From Dipetalonema caudispina (taxonomy: Eukaryota; Nematoda; Chromadorea; Rhabditida; Onchocercidae), in the NCBI GenBank assembly GCA_013365325.1, contig JABVXV010000033.1, positions 344,001 to 408,000 of the forward strand: a stretch of DNA of 64,000 nt, in the 5' to 3' direction. This document shows positions 50,201 to 63,791 of the stretch, piece after piece (positions within the stretch are counted from its first letter, which is position 1; each line of letters starts with the position of its first letter). A program made the position numbers and the translations under genes. The notes under the pieces were generated by a model that searched no databases, had not been told where the DNA came from, and saw nothing but the letters and a program-made list of their open reading frames with translations.

Positions 50201-53200
50201 TTTGCTTTATTCAATTACCTGTTCATTTAGTAATTTTTTGAAAAATTTCTCTAATCTAAGAGATATCTATTAATGATCGATCAGACAGCAATCAAACGTT
50301 CAAAATGACAAAATAGTTACGATTAATCTATTATTATATTAATTCTCTAATTAGAAGCACATTTAATTAACAACACATTACGATGATAAATTGTAGTACT
50401 TTTTGAGCTTTTTCTTCCCGAAATGACCAAACAGTTTGCGCATGATGAATAATCGCCAACAGGATAATCGTTATTTTGATAAAATTTACTGAGAATCAGT
50501 ATTTGTGGCTAAAAGTTCAAGCTTTGAAATTTGAAAAAGATGTGATGTTAAAATTTCGCGAAGGGAAAAAAAAAGAAGCGCACTCAGAACATTTCATGTG
50601 AAGGAGAAGCAAAAAGGGAAAGAGTGTAAGAATATATGAAATTACTCATTTAAATTAATTGACGTCAAACTAAATTAGATGCAATTTAAAAGTATAATGA
50701 GAGGAAAAATAATTTATAATTTGAAGTAATTCAAATATATTCGTTATATTAATAGTGGTTGCTAAGAATAAGTAGTCTGGAAGAATCGTGCTAGACTCGA
50801 AATTAATCAATATTTCATTTTTAAATTTCACTCAGCACTTTCGAAATTCATCAAAAGCTCTTAACACCAACTGCAATTGTTATTGTGTAAGCAAATAAAA
50901 TTGGTACAAAAAAGATTAAGAATTGAGTAATGTTTCCTTATGAAAATTACTATTTATATCATAGCTAATAATAATAATAGCAGCAATAATGACATTAATA
51001 GTAATATAATAATAATAATGACAATAATAATAACTAAATTATTACCGATATTATCATTAATGTTGTGGTAATAATGATAGTAATTACTATTGTTATTGTT
51101 ATAATAATGAAAATAATCAAAAATGAAGCGTATGTTTAAATGTTTCAATTTATTGAAATTAACTTTTCATAAAAAAAATATTAAAATTACATAGATTGGA
51201 TAGATTCATCGATCAACATAGTATATTCTATCATTTCCTCAATATGCAGCTAAATACATCGTAACAAATTTCGTTGGATGAAAAGTAAAAATCATATTAT
51301 CAATTTTAAAATCTTTAAAAAATTCTGGAAAAGTTTACTTATTAATGGACAAATTGATAATGAGATATGTTATACATTAACAATAATTGCTTGGTTAATA
51401 ATCTCTACTTATCATTGTGGATAGAAAACAAAAAAAAAAACTTCTCGTTGCCTCAGAATCTATCTAATGACACTTAGCACTTTTCAAACTATCACATTAT
51501 TTTTCATCAATTGGCAACAGTTGGAAAGTTATTGGAAAAATGTGATTAAAATCAGCTGTTAATGAAATTTACGGCAATGAATCATTCCCAGCTGATAACC
51601 ACAACTGAACAAACATAGAAAATAGAAATTTTGATCATTCTACAATTAATTTATCTACTTTAGCTCAAGCACTAGAACGTATGCCGTATTCTTACTATAT
51701 CCATAATGATCTACTCTATTGTAGATGATCCACATCATTCGATCAATATTGTAAAGGATTGATTTATCATACTATTGATTGCTGAGAGTGTAAAAATGAT
51801 AATACTTTGTGCTATTATTAGGAGCTAAAGAAGAAAGTTAAAAATTTAATAAGTAAGTAAAAATTACAATGAAATACTATTTACATGTTGCTAGCATTGA
51901 AGTAAATAATATAAAGATAGATTGAGGAGTGAAGAAAAATTATTTATCAGACAATTTTGAATGTCGTTGCTACGGTGATGTCATCTATACTATATTCCTG
52001 ATTGAAATACTTTATCTAATAATTATTTTCATTTCTATTTCATTTTTTGTTTCATTGAATTTCTTCGTCCTATTTGCAAGAGTTTCATTTAAAAATGCTT
52101 GGGCAAATGAACCTTTCATCTCCAATATGTATCATCATTCATGTTACTAATAGAATGACACAAAAATTATGTTTCAATGAAGAGGAATGAATTTGAAAAT
52201 GATATAATTTAATAATAGCTGAATTTCTAACAAAAAATCATATTTCAATTAATTTTTTACAAGTAAAAATAATAGGTAGCTATTTGTTTGTCGTATATTT
52301 TAAATTTCTGGATTAGAATAATTTCCGAAATTATTCCGTGATATGAACGAGATTGTTTTGTAAACTTAAATTACTAATTATCATCATTATTACCAGCAAC
52401 AAAATAACACATCAAATAAATACGAAAAAAAAAAAAGAGACGGATGATGGGAACAAATTGAAAAAAAAAAAAAGAAAAAAAATCGAAATAAAGGCCTTGC
52501 CGAATTGGTGGCCTAATTAATTGACAGATAGAAGCAATTAGAACAAATCGTTTTGTTGTACGAGAAAAAATGAAGCAAAACCGTTCATTTCTTAGATTTT
52601 ATCTTCGAATAGAATGGAAAGCATTGGATAAACGAATAGGGCCAACCGATAGGATTGTTAATTAATTTCAAAAGCTCTAAATAGAAGCTCCACCCAAAAA
52701 CTAAGAATTTCCTGTTAATTATCTGCTGATGCTATCAATGACAAGAAAGGAATCAATCATTCCATTCTTTTTTTCTGATTCCGCTTTACTCATTAAAAAT
52801 AAAAATTAAACTTGCTAGCATGACAGCTTCCTCCCAGCTAATTAAGTTAATCATTTTACCATAATATAGCTAAACTATATTAAGCGAAAATTCACTGATG
52901 CTTATTAACGAACGACATTAGATTAGTCTAAATTACTAAACTTTTCACTAAATTCATTCAATAAGGTCAAAGTTCAGATATCAGCTAGTAAAGCTTAACT
53001 GAAGATGAAAGTGTAATAATGCAATAAAAGTTTAGAACATAAAATCACAGTTATGATGTTACATCGAATCATAGCAGGAATATAAGCATTATGTAAATTT
53101 ACGCATTAATTAAAATGAATTAGATGATATACTTCTTTTCCAGTAAAACTATTTTTAAATTTGCAGTCTTGTTGTTCACAATTATACAAATGAATAACAG

Positions 53201-56200
53201 AGTAAAGAAAGAAATGAGATAGTTAATTATACAAATCGAATGATTCATTTATTCAACTATTAATTACCATATCAGTGATATTAGTTGTAATTAAAAAAAG
53301 AAAACGGCAGCAATATAATACGACTTGAAATAGAATTGAAATTTAAATAGGAAGATTATTTACATTACAAAGAATGAGAGTAAAGAGATATGAGAATGAT
53401 AATTAACTGAAAGAGATTTAAAAAAAAAAAAAGAAAACGAAAAGAATTGAAAAAAAAAATAGATGAGATAATTTTAAAAAAATTGTAAATATCAAATGGA
53501 AATTGTTAAAGGTGGAAAAAAGAAAATGAGCAATAAAATTTCATAATTTTTTTTTTTTTATTTTCTGCAGTTAATTTTTTTAAGTGTAAAAAAAACATAC
53601 ACACAAATATGGAAAAACTCAAAAGAATGATAAGAGTAAAATGTAAAATTTCCTCACAAATGATAATAAATAACTGTCATTACATTCTTGTCAATCAATC
53701 AAATTTTCATTTGTTAAAGTTTAGATAATTATTGCTTGTTTTGGTAATATTATATACTTACTTATACTATTCCATTATTAAACTATCCATCATTCATCAA
53801 GATGAGATCAGATGGATATATCGTGAAAAATGAATCATATTTTAATTTTTCCTTTTTTTGTTATTACAAATGATCCTATTACAATTTTGTTATTAAAAAT
53901 TGAAATTATTTCGTTATTATTTTTTTAATTAAATTGAAAAGGAACAATTAAAATTCATCAATTAACAAAACTGACCATTATCAATACAAAAATTAATTTT
54001 TAATTAATGCGAAATTGCCCCTTAGTGTGAAGTGATTGAAAGTATTATTAATAGAATGGTTGACCAGCTGATCATCTTTTGCTATCAAAAGATATATCAT
54101 TTGCTAACCAATAGTAGTCTATCGCTCAATCTATCTATCCTATTCAAATTTAATCCATTAACCCATCTATCTAACTAAGCTATCCTATTGATGGGTAATG
54201 CGCGAAATCTGAGTGAATGCGCCAAGGAAGTAAACATACACCTAAATACACTAACCATTAACACAATATTCACTTCTTCAGTTCAATTTCCAACTATTAC
54301 AATTATCGATTATCGATTATCAACTGAGAAATTTGAGTGGGAATGATAATTGCTTGAATCGGATGAAAATGAACAATTCAGCAATGAATCATAGTTGATG
54401 AAATTTTAAATTTGATAATTATATGCAATACGGGAATGAGAATGATATAGAAATGTATTTTAGATAAAAATTATAGCAATAACTGAACAGGAAAAAAAAA
54501 AAAGAGAAAAACTTTGCAATATATGGATAATAAATCTCAGATATATATATTTAATAGACCTTTTTAATTTATGGGGACATTTGCAGTAGGACAACATTAT
54601 ACATTGAACGAGGAAAATATACGTTAGACAGCTGGCAATCTTTTAGCTTCATCAATGACATAATAAACCCTGGTTGGAGAAGCCAATGGACAGATAAAAG
54701 GATAAGAATTCCTAGGCCATCCTTGATACTATAAAGAGAGAGAGAGAGAGAAAGGGAATTCTCTACTAATAATAGTATGATTCTTTCTTCTCTTTCCTTT
54801 TCTTTCCTGAAAATAAGATTGGATTGATACGGATTTGGACCAATATATATAGCATAAGCATAATACTCTTCTATAGCAATAGTTGATGAATTGTCAGCTT
54901 TACGTCAATTAATTTCGTAGAAGTAAATTAAAATATTTTTCTCTTTTAAAATTTCAGAAATGTAATACAGTTTGAATGAATTAAAAAAGTGAAATGAGAG
55001 AAATTCAATTGATGAGAATATTTTTGTGAACAAAAATATGAATGAAAATGTGTAGGTAAATATTTCACAATTGAAAATGAATGTGTAATAAATGATTTAA
55101 CAAATCGTTAACTAAATGAAATTGTCAATAATAGATTGATGAAGCAAATGAAATTATTACTTCAACAACTTGTAAATAATACGATTAATTAAAAATCAAT
55201 TAAAATTGAAGTTCAATACAAATTTCTAGGGATTATTTCAACTTTTAATTATATAGCAATATAATTACAAGTTGTATATCCTTTAAAAAAAAAATAAAAT
55301 AAAATAAATTGTAAATATATTTGTAAATAAACTATAAATATAAATGAATCTAAATCGAAAAATTGTCATGTTAAGCAGCATTGTATTGTTCTGTTGAAAT
55401 ATCCAGGAAATTTAAGTTTATATCTGTTAACATGGAAATTTAATTTTTGAATCAATAAAGAGTGAATGAGTGATGTGTTTGCGAAACTAAATTAAAGAGT
55501 AGTTTATTTGCATATTGTAATTCTTCCGATAAAGAAGGAAATGAAAGGGTGATGATACAGTATTATATTAGCTACAAATGTTGTTGAAATAGAAAATTAG
55601 AACATTTGGTGTCATTTGACATATGGCATATTCAGACATTATAGGGCAAACAATTTTGCAAAATAATATCTTATCGATTAATTTGCAAATTGTATTTTCA
55701 TCTTGAAAATGAAACATTAATAAAAATTTTACAATTGATATCTGATTGAAAATTTCAACGACTATGGAATAAAATAAATTTTAATTTTTGAAATTATGCC
55801 ACCACAAAGTGACGTCAAAATTTTGGAAAATTTCAAAAATAAGTGGTAACCAGGAATCTGATTCAAAGATAATTGATAGCCAGAAATTTGATCCAAAGAT
55901 AAATGATAGCCAAAAATTTGAAACTAGCTAATATCTTCACTTTTCGGTATCATTTAACTTTCACGTTGAATAAAGATTGAATTTCATAAAAGAGAAAAAA
56001 AGCCACTGATACTAATTTAACCGTGAAAAAAAAAATCGATTCAATTATCTACGATCAGTTTTATAAATTTATCCCATATGAGTTCATTTTATTAGAGTTC
56101 TTTTTTAATTTTCCATTGCTATTTCTAAAATTATTTAAGTTACAAAAGCTATTGTACTATTTTCATTTGTTAAATGTTGCTTGCTAATGAATAATATACT

Positions 56201-57480
56201 TTGAAATGAGCCAATATATGATGGAAAGTCTAACATCCCAATTAGGCTCATATTTTCACATATTTAATTGAACTTAGCTGCATGAAATTATAAATAATGA
56301 GAGAAATTAATTAAAAGCAATCAGTAAAAACGTTCGAAAAATGATAATTAATGAATGAATGAATGTAATTGAATGCATTTGGTGAGAAGAAAAACTGAAT
56401 ATTAATGAAAATGACGAAAATTTTTCGATCATACTATTTCAGACCTGTTTCAAGCGATGTTTATCTTTTAGTTTTAAATTCACCTAAAAGCTATTTAAAC
56501 TTCTTAACTTTTACTCTTTGTTCACAACATTTTATTTACCAAATCGAACAGGATTTGTCGATCGTTGCAGGTTTTCATTATAAGTGCATGTATATGTGTG
56601 TATGTGTGTGTATGTATGTGTGTGTGTGTGTGTATGTGTGCAAGATGTACTTTTAACCTTTTTGAGATATACTGTTGATTTTTTGGCTGATTAGTCGCAG
56701 AGAACCGGTTGGCTATTGTGACCTTTAAAAGAAAAAAAAAAACTATCATTTAATTGCCGTTCACTAATTCTTCTACCATGCGGAAATTTTTCATGCCATA
56801 TTTCATGTAGTGCTATTATCAGTAACTAGCTTACATTGACAATGTCCACAATCCATCTTACAAAACATACTTCTGATCGTTTCAAATGAAATGTAAAAAA
56901 ATAATGCATTTTGAGAACCAAATTTTTTTAAAAAAAATTAAAGTTACAATTTTCTTCAAAAAAAAAGAACGAAAAATTATATGTAAGATAGGAAGAAAGA
57001 ATTTCAATAAAAATCAATTAATATCAAACGATAAACAATGTTAAAAGTGATAAGGGAAAAAAACTGGAAATTAAATTTTCAATTATTGTTAATATTGACT
57101 TAAAACATTTAAAGATTAAATATTGGGGTCAAATTTAATGGAATGAAACGAGAGTATATGAGAAGATAGCATAGCAATTATAATATTAATTAATTACCAC
57201 AAAAAAATTTCTTAATTCCATTAATTCTTCCTTCCTTTTTTTCTTTTCTTTCAAATTTAATTCTCAATTTAAAAACATAAAAGAGGCATTGCGAAATGGT
57301 AAATCGAATAACAACTGCCTTTTCACGGAGGGTAAATAATTTAGGTGACATACTATGCATGCATATATTCATCTATACAATGTGTCTGTGTGCGTGTGTG
57401 TGTGTGTCTGTCTGTCTGTTTGTCTGTCTGTCTTTGTGTGTGTGTGTATCTGTGTGTGTTTGTGTGTGTGTATGTGTGTA

Positions 57481-57511
<31 letters not shown>

Positions 57512-58822
57512 ATAATTTGAGATGAATGTAGGTATTTATTTGTTTAATTATTAACAGAAATAATTAAAATGAGAATGATAATAAATGAGTAAAATGAGTT
57601 GTGCTATATTAATGTTTATTAGGTATTTCAATATGTCTGTCATCTATCATTTTTATTTTTACTTATTTAAATTGATGTTCCATCGCACTTTTCTGTTATG
57701 TCATTTGTTTAAGATGGCTGTCAGTTTGCATATTTACAGTGTATATGTGTTTATGTTTAGAAGGATAGAGAAAATTGAAATTGAATTGATAATGAAGATA
57801 ATATATTTTTATGTTTAGAATAGCAGGTAAGAGAGAATAGCATAATCGGAAGAGGAAAATTCAGAAGAATAGTTTAACCGGAAGAGAATATTCAGAAGGA
57901 TAGCTTGAGATGACAATGAGAGATGTTCCATTTTTGAATGGGACAAGAAGGATGAATGAAATGTAAAAATTAAAAATATCAATGAAAAATTGTGGGAGAA
58001 TGAATCGTGAGAGGGTGGCAGGAAGAGAGAGAGAGAGAGAGAGAGAGGATGAATACAATATAATAAGAAGTTGGATAAATGAGGGAAAATGAGAGTGGAA
58101 AAGGGGTCATCCGAGGACATCATTTTATTCAGATAGGGCAAAGGATATCAGTATTGCATATATCGGTCATATATTTGAATGAATGATTCTTTTGAGTTTC
58201 TGTAGATGGAAATCAATTAAAAATATTGAAACTATTGATGTAATAGCATTTTGACCCCCTAAACATGCCTGAATTATCAGAAGGGTGAAATGGCGAATTC
58301 TGTTATTTAGAACTGTTTCAGGATTATGATTCCATTCAGGAATTATCATCAGATACCCTGTAATTTCCCTCTTTCTATATTTCATTTCCTCTCTTAATAA
58401 ATAACAATTGTACCAAGCCTATTATTTATGGCCACAGTCCTATAATGAGGTTGATGTCTCGAAAACAATTAAATAGTAAATACATTTTGCTCTATGTTTA
58501 ATTATTCAATTCATCTTATTGAGTAAATGTAATTCCTTTTATCTTCCACTACTCATTTATACGATGTACTAATTTAATTGGCCGAGGATTAAATAGAATT
58601 TTTAATTTGAAATTTCAAAATTTCCTTTCATCTTTTGATTGTAATTTTGGAATCTTTAAATAAATTCTGATAAACTTTCAAATGAATGAGTCATAAGATA
58701 ATGAAAAAAGGTAAAGCTTACCTTTTATGATTGACCGTTCGTGGTTCGGTTAAATTTGCTGATGTAAATTTAGTAATTGTAATAGCTGTTGCAGGTGGTA
58801 TTGCTCGATTATCGGTAGCCAT
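38577..58822 (-). CDS. Putative lipid-anchored protein with PP1-docking motif, split over 20 kb
   Basis: Five minus-strand exons: A 58822-58722, B 49833-49735, C 40080-39943, D 39731-39565 and E 38767-38577, phase-consistent at every join, 231 residues. Two introns are about 8.9 and 9.7 kb. The protein is hydrophilic and Pro/Thr-rich, with no signal peptide or membrane helix. Exon A/B creates HKRVSFDEQRLKTF, containing an RVxF motif (R34-V-S-F37) of the type that docks protein phosphatase 1. Exon D has a conserved-looking patch DNPFRPEESLFHEVDPIVEA followed by YKRKPYPPSLPG. The C-terminus is RIEKKKCGCCNLQ: Cys225, Cys227 and Cys228 after a basic cluster, with CNLQ fitting a CaaX prenylation box with Gln as X (farnesyl-type) and nearby Cys as possible palmitoylation sites, as in paralemmins. 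No orthologue named. Membrane-anchored PP1 targeting is inference. A TGA immediately precedes the ATG. Confidence 0.75.
40673..40744. repeat. Compound (CA)n-(GATA)n-(GA)n microsatellite
   Basis: CA dinucleotides pass into a few GATA units and then a long GA run. Confidence 0.95.
44672..44807 (-). other. Candidate alternative terminal exon inside the large intron
   Basis: On the minus strand, after the acceptor ATTATTATAG, a GC-richer open frame reads TINDGYVKTDSHSCNDVVEQ, then MNRADCDRFIDLIAVKSVMI, then IWKL and TAA (44674-44672). The acceptor phase (2) matches the end of exons A and B of the CaaX-like gene (B ends ACC GA), so a shorter isoform lacking the RVE..NPF patch and the CaaX tail could be made. 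No internal donor gives the phase needed to continue to exon C, so it would be a last exon. Expression evidence is needed. Confidence 0.25.
46341..46390. repeat. (GA)n microsatellite
   Basis: Long GA dinucleotide run with two GG/AAG interruptions, within the large intron. Confidence 0.92.
47204..47246. repeat. (GAA)n microsatellite
   Basis: About 14 GAA units with one GAG interruption, within the large intron. Confidence 0.93.
55844..55922. repeat. 30-bp tandem repeat, about 2.6 copies
   Basis: The unit TGATAGCCAGAAATTTGATC followed by CAAAGATAAA begins at 55844 (diverged), 55874 and 55904 (partial), an exact 30-nt period. Confidence 0.85.
56590..56640. repeat. (TG)n microsatellite
   Basis: TG dinucleotides interrupted by TATG units, within intron 1 of the CaaX-like gene. 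Confidence 0.92.
57380..57512. repeat. Compound (TG)n/(TCTG)n/(TATG)n microsatellite
   Basis: About 130 nt of mixed TG, TCTG and TATG repeats; it creates Cys/Val-rich false frames on the plus strand. Confidence 0.93.
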
Positions 58823-61800
58823 TCAGAAATCGTATATTTGTTTAGCAAAGAAAAAAAAAAAAAAAAAAAAACAAGATTAGTAAATTTCAATTACGAGGAA
58901 ATGAAAGAAGAAATTTTACTATTTGAAGATTGAAATCAGTAAAATAATTAAAATGAATAACAGTGATAAGATTAAATAGTTCGAATTCAGATAGGCAAAA
59001 TATTAACAGTGATAGTTAGCAGTAGAAGAAATGTACGATACTTCAAAGAAAGAAATTTTCCTTTCTTTTTTTTTTTTTTTTTTTTTTGTCTTTGTTTTCT
59101 CTAAGATTTCTTCAATATAGTTTTGTCAGTATTGAAAAAAAAAATTTTTTCTTTTTGTCAATTTTTAAATTTTTAAAAATGTTTCAATGCCACTGTTATT
59201 ACACTGAAGTTTGAATCATTGTTGTAAACCATTTCTTCTTCTCATAGATAATATATATATATATATTTTTTTTTTGTCGTGAAAACTGAAAAATATAACA
59301 GTTATTTGTGAAAGAGATAAAAATTATAAATTCTCTTTCATTCCTTTTTTTTTTTTTTCCATTTAAAAAATATTAAGCAATAAAAATTGGAAGTGAGAAG
59401 AAAATTTTTTTTGCTAAAGGCTTCTTCATTTTTATACACACACAAAATACATCAATATTTACGCTTTATCATATGAAATTGTCATTGATTATTTGGTGAA
59501 ATGCCTTTTGCATACAGAAAGCTTCAATTATAAGGAAAAGATATATTAACCCATCAACTTTTCCCATTTTTATTCTTTTTTCCTATCTTTTTCAAATATT
59601 TTAATAAGTTAAATTATTGATTTTAATTTAATAAATTAATAATTATTTTAATAACTTTTAGTTTTAATTTTTATAATAATCATAGTTATAATTTTTCATT
59701 TTTTTTAATAAAACTCATTTATTAAACATCGACAAGCTTAATTTAATTAGGATTCATTAAAACGAGGAAAGATTTTCTAATATTAAAATAAGCTTATCAG
59801 TATCAGGAATTTATTCTCTCAGGAAGTTCCATTATGTAATTCTACTTCTTACATTTCTAATCATTGTTATTAATTAATTATGATCATAATCGTAATAATA
59901 CTTGCTTGATAATAAATGGCTATAGATTGATTTTAAAACCTCTCAGTTGTGGTCGGAAAAAATTATTCAAAGTGATCTAAACGAAACGCATAGCAAAAAA
60001 AAAAAAAAGAAAAGAAAAAAAGGGAATGATTCTGTGGAACGATAAACTATTGAAAGATAGATGGGATTTAGTTAAAAACAATATAAAAGCCTTAGTGGTA
60101 TATATTGAGAAGAAATGGAACAAGCTAGGGGATGGTGAACGAACGAATGAATGAATGAATATGTAAAGCTTATGAGAAAGCAAATCAATAAACAACGGTA
60201 GTATAGTGCTTTTTAGAAGTTAAGGTCTAAGGTAAGTAGTGTAAAGACTTAGATCTGCGGGAAAAGATGTAAATAAATTTAACTTTGTCAAGTGCAAAAA
60301 GACTAAAAGTTACTAATTAAAGTTGGCATTAATTAGGGGGAAAAAAAAGTGAAGATTATATAGAAATCTGAAATATCTTCAGGCAATATACATAAATTAA
60401 GCAAATTATATTTTTTTTAATAGTATATGATTCGTTGTGATCTGATAGTTTGCAAAAATTTTTGGAGCATTTTCTCGATAGATATGCAAAAATTTTCCCG
60501 GAGAAATGATTGGAAATGTCTTAGTTCATCCAGAAAGCGAAATGTTAAATTAACCTATTAATTAAAACAAATTACACCTCTACCCCATTTATTCTATCAA
60601 ATAAATAAACAAACAAACAAAACTTTTATTAATGTCCACCGTTATATTTATTTAGTAAAAAGTGAAGGTCAAACACGTGTAACCAATCAAAATAATGAGT
60701 ATAGCTTTTCGAGATCTTTTCAAAAATATTAAAAATACATCCTCTTTGCTATTGATTACTGATAATTTCATCCTTCAACAGCTAAATTTCCTCATCTCCA
60801 TTTCCTCATTTCTGCAATAATTTAAAAATATTTAGCTGAGACTTAGACTAATGACGAAGTTTGAAAAGTAATATTAGCAAAAATGGGTCTGAATTTTTAT
60901 CCAATCAACGATTTCTACAGGAAATTGCTTTTTGGTCTCAATTTTAATTTATTATTGACATCTATAAGCAATCATGCAAAATATAATCTGCACATTAACT
61001 TGAAAATATGCGGAAACACCTGTGCTTGATAGGATTGCAATAAAATAAGAAAGTTAATTAAACTTTTTTTTTCTTGTCGAAATGCTGGAAATAAGCAGAA
61101 TTTAGCTAAATTGTATAAGAGATAGGATTAATTAGCAATGGAGCAAGTAGCAATGGATCAAAATAAACAAGTAGAAGATGAAATTTTTAATCAAAATAAA
61201 TCAGGTAGAATTTAATTCAGTGAAATCAAGTCAGAAAGTTAATAATTTATTAATAAATAGGAAGCAGCCAGTTGGAAATGGACTTTCCATTTAGTTAGTT
61301 AAATTATTTTATCCCATTTCAAAGGTTTTATTACTTAAATTTATTTCACCCTATTTCATTTTATTCCATTACATTTATGTTTATTTTATTTCCAATCAGC
61401 TTTCCTTTAACTCTGCAACACTTCGTAACGCATCATTTGAATTATTTCATTTTATTCCGTTGGAGCAATTTATCGAATGTTAAATATAACGAAATTTTGA
61501 TCATTAAAGAATTAAAGAATTTTTGAGAGAGAGAGAAAAAAAAAAGAACTACGAGAAATTGTATTTACAGAGAAGTGTGCTATTGAATAACAATTAATAT
61601 AGGATTTTTTTACATTTTTTATTCTGATCAGATTGACCTTCAAATTGATATCAAAGATATTACAACTTATTTCCTATTTTTATAAAGTCATAATCGATGG
61701 CAATGAAATTGTGCATTCACAAATAGGTTCCTTGGGTAAGTGTCGATAAATGTATATAGATATTATTATTTTAATAGTATTTCAAAACGAAGAAGAATAA

Positions 61801-63791
61801 ATAATTGATTGGATGGAATTCTTGTAACAATTTTTACAAATGGTTCTCTTTAAACTTTATATGACATTTTCATGTAGTAATATAAGCCTGTCAGATTTGC
61901 ATAGTTGCCGTCAAAAATCATTGTAGCAAAAAAGAATAGCGTTAAGGTTAAGCTATAAACAGATCTTGAAGGGAAAGATTGAGTTGTCATTTTTTTTTTT
62001 TCACCTTCAACAAGAAAGTTTCAAAATAAACGGTCGAAATAATTTCTTATTTTTTTAATAGAAAATCTAAGATATATTTGATTATATTATAAAAAATCAA
62101 TTTATTATACAAAATTCCTTAAAAACCATGAAGAAAAGTAATGGGAAATGCTAAATATGAAGAAAAAAAACTGAAAAATATCGTTCTCAAAAAAAAAGAA
62201 ATGAAAAAACGTTGGGTTAAATGAACTTTTGAATAGTTTTTGAATGATCTTAGAATTCTTCTGAAATTTTTTGGTAGAAAATATATAAATAAGAATGAAA
62301 TAATTTTTTTGCAAAAACTTACAAAATCATATTTGCTAAATTTTAAGTTATTTCAGTAAAAAAGAATTAAACTTCGTCTGCTCAAAATTTTGATTTGTCT
62401 ACGTAGATGATAAATTAAATGTGTCTACGACATGTACATTTAAAGATCTTAAAAAAGCTATATTTTGAGTTTAAAATAATTGGCAAAGAAGCTTGGAATA
62501 ATTCATTAATATATGAAATTACATTTAATAAATAACTATATGATAGTAGCCAAAAGAAATTTGGATGAGCCAAGATGAATGTTGCTTGCAAAATACAATT
62601 TTTGTCTTAAGTAACCCATTTAAGGATGCTGAAAAGAAAATTCATAGAAAATAGAATGGAAAAAGGATAAAGGAAATGGAGCCAAGGATATTTAATCCTT
62701 GCATTTCAGTAAATGCTAGAAAAATCCCACTAAAAAAAAAAAAAAAAATTCTTCAACTAAGATAAAAACAAAGGAAAAATTGTGGAAAAAATAGGCCACA
62801 AATTTCGTAGAAAAGAGAATTAAATGTTTTCGTCTTCTTCATCACACATTTATAATATCTATCGTTGCATGAAATCAGAAACTATGCCCCATAGGCGATA
62901 GATTTTGTGGATTGACAGCAGTCATAGCCAAAAAATCAGGAAATTAATAATCAATATTGTGAAAATGATGATGATGAAGTTTGTTGTCAATGAAATGCGA
63001 TCATAGGCCATGTCTGACATGTTTACTTTTGGCATAATTGTTTTTAAAGTATTGCTAAAACTTTCAAATTTAAGTTTATGCAAGGATTGTAACATTGATG
63101 TTAAATGAATATTTCGCTTGCAATTTTTAATTTCCGAAATAACAAAATGAAAGAGAATGTAAGTAAACAAAACTAAGTTTGAGAAATGAAAAATTCCTCT
63201 TCTTTCTTCTTTTTTTTTTTCTTTTTTTTACACTCAAAAGTTTCTGAATTTATTAAAAAGCGATCATCGATTGTAATGAGAAGAGGAGCAAAGATTAGCA
63301 TTAACAATAAGCGCGTAAAAATAAAATTAAGTAAACATAGTTTAGCTCTGAAAAATAAAATATTGACATTTTCAACCGATGTTCATTTCTCGATTGCATT
63401 TGTAGTAGCTTTTCTTCTACGCAAAAAATTTACAATTAATATTACTGCTCTATTCATTGGTATAGTTATTAGTCTCAAAATTTAAATGTAATTATTATGT
63501 CTAATTGTCAATTAGTAACAACGAAAGTTTCTAAATTTTGCTGGAAAATAGTGTTTAGAAAAAATTGATGACGGAGAAAGAAGTTGAAATGAGAAAAGGT
63601 GAAAGCGTTCGACGATGATTGTTTGCAATTCAATTTTTAGGAATGCAAAGAAAATTGAGGCAAAATAGAAAAAAAAAAGGAAAAAATATTACAATGCCAC
63701 TTATTGTTATTTTCACATTTACATTGTTAATAAATTTGTAATACTTTAAAATTTATAAAAACATTTTAAAAAATCTATCAAATATAGAAGC
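58823..63791. other. AT-rich intergenic DNA 5' of the CaaX-like gene
   Basis: The minus-strand promoter of the CaaX-like gene should lie just above 58822; a poly-A run (about 58851-58870) is immediately upstream. Elsewhere there are poly-A/T runs and a short AT tract (about 59249-59264). Two head-to-head frames, 63170-62922 (-) and 63186-63485 (+), each encode a hydrophobic C-terminal helix but have no family match or splice context. No other gene is seen. Confidence 0.5.

Larger units (their letters stand above)
49834..58721 (-). other. First intron of the CaaX-like gene
   Basis: An 8.9-kb AT-rich intron. It contains an AAT tract (about 50965-51030), GA tracts (about 54736-54752 and 58027-58047), a 30-bp tandem repeat (55844-55922) and two TG-rich arrays (about 56590-56640 and 57380-57510). 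Open frames at 51929-52150, 56405-56656 and 58167-58385 have no splice or similarity support. No nested gene is recognised. Confidence 0.6.

Noticed and set aside
51929..52150. Hydrophobic 73-codon frame in intron 1 of the CaaX-like gene
   Set aside because: It starts at GTG, is AT-driven Phe/Ile-rich and lacks splice or family evidence.
56405..57520. Cys/Val-rich frames around 56.5 and 57.4 kb
   Set aside because: Their Cys-Val stretches are TG microsatellites read in frame.
58167..58385. 72-codon minus-strand frame just inside intron 1 of the CaaX-like gene
   Set aside because: Read in the phase left by exon A, the nearest acceptor meets a stop within a few codons, and no motif is recognised.
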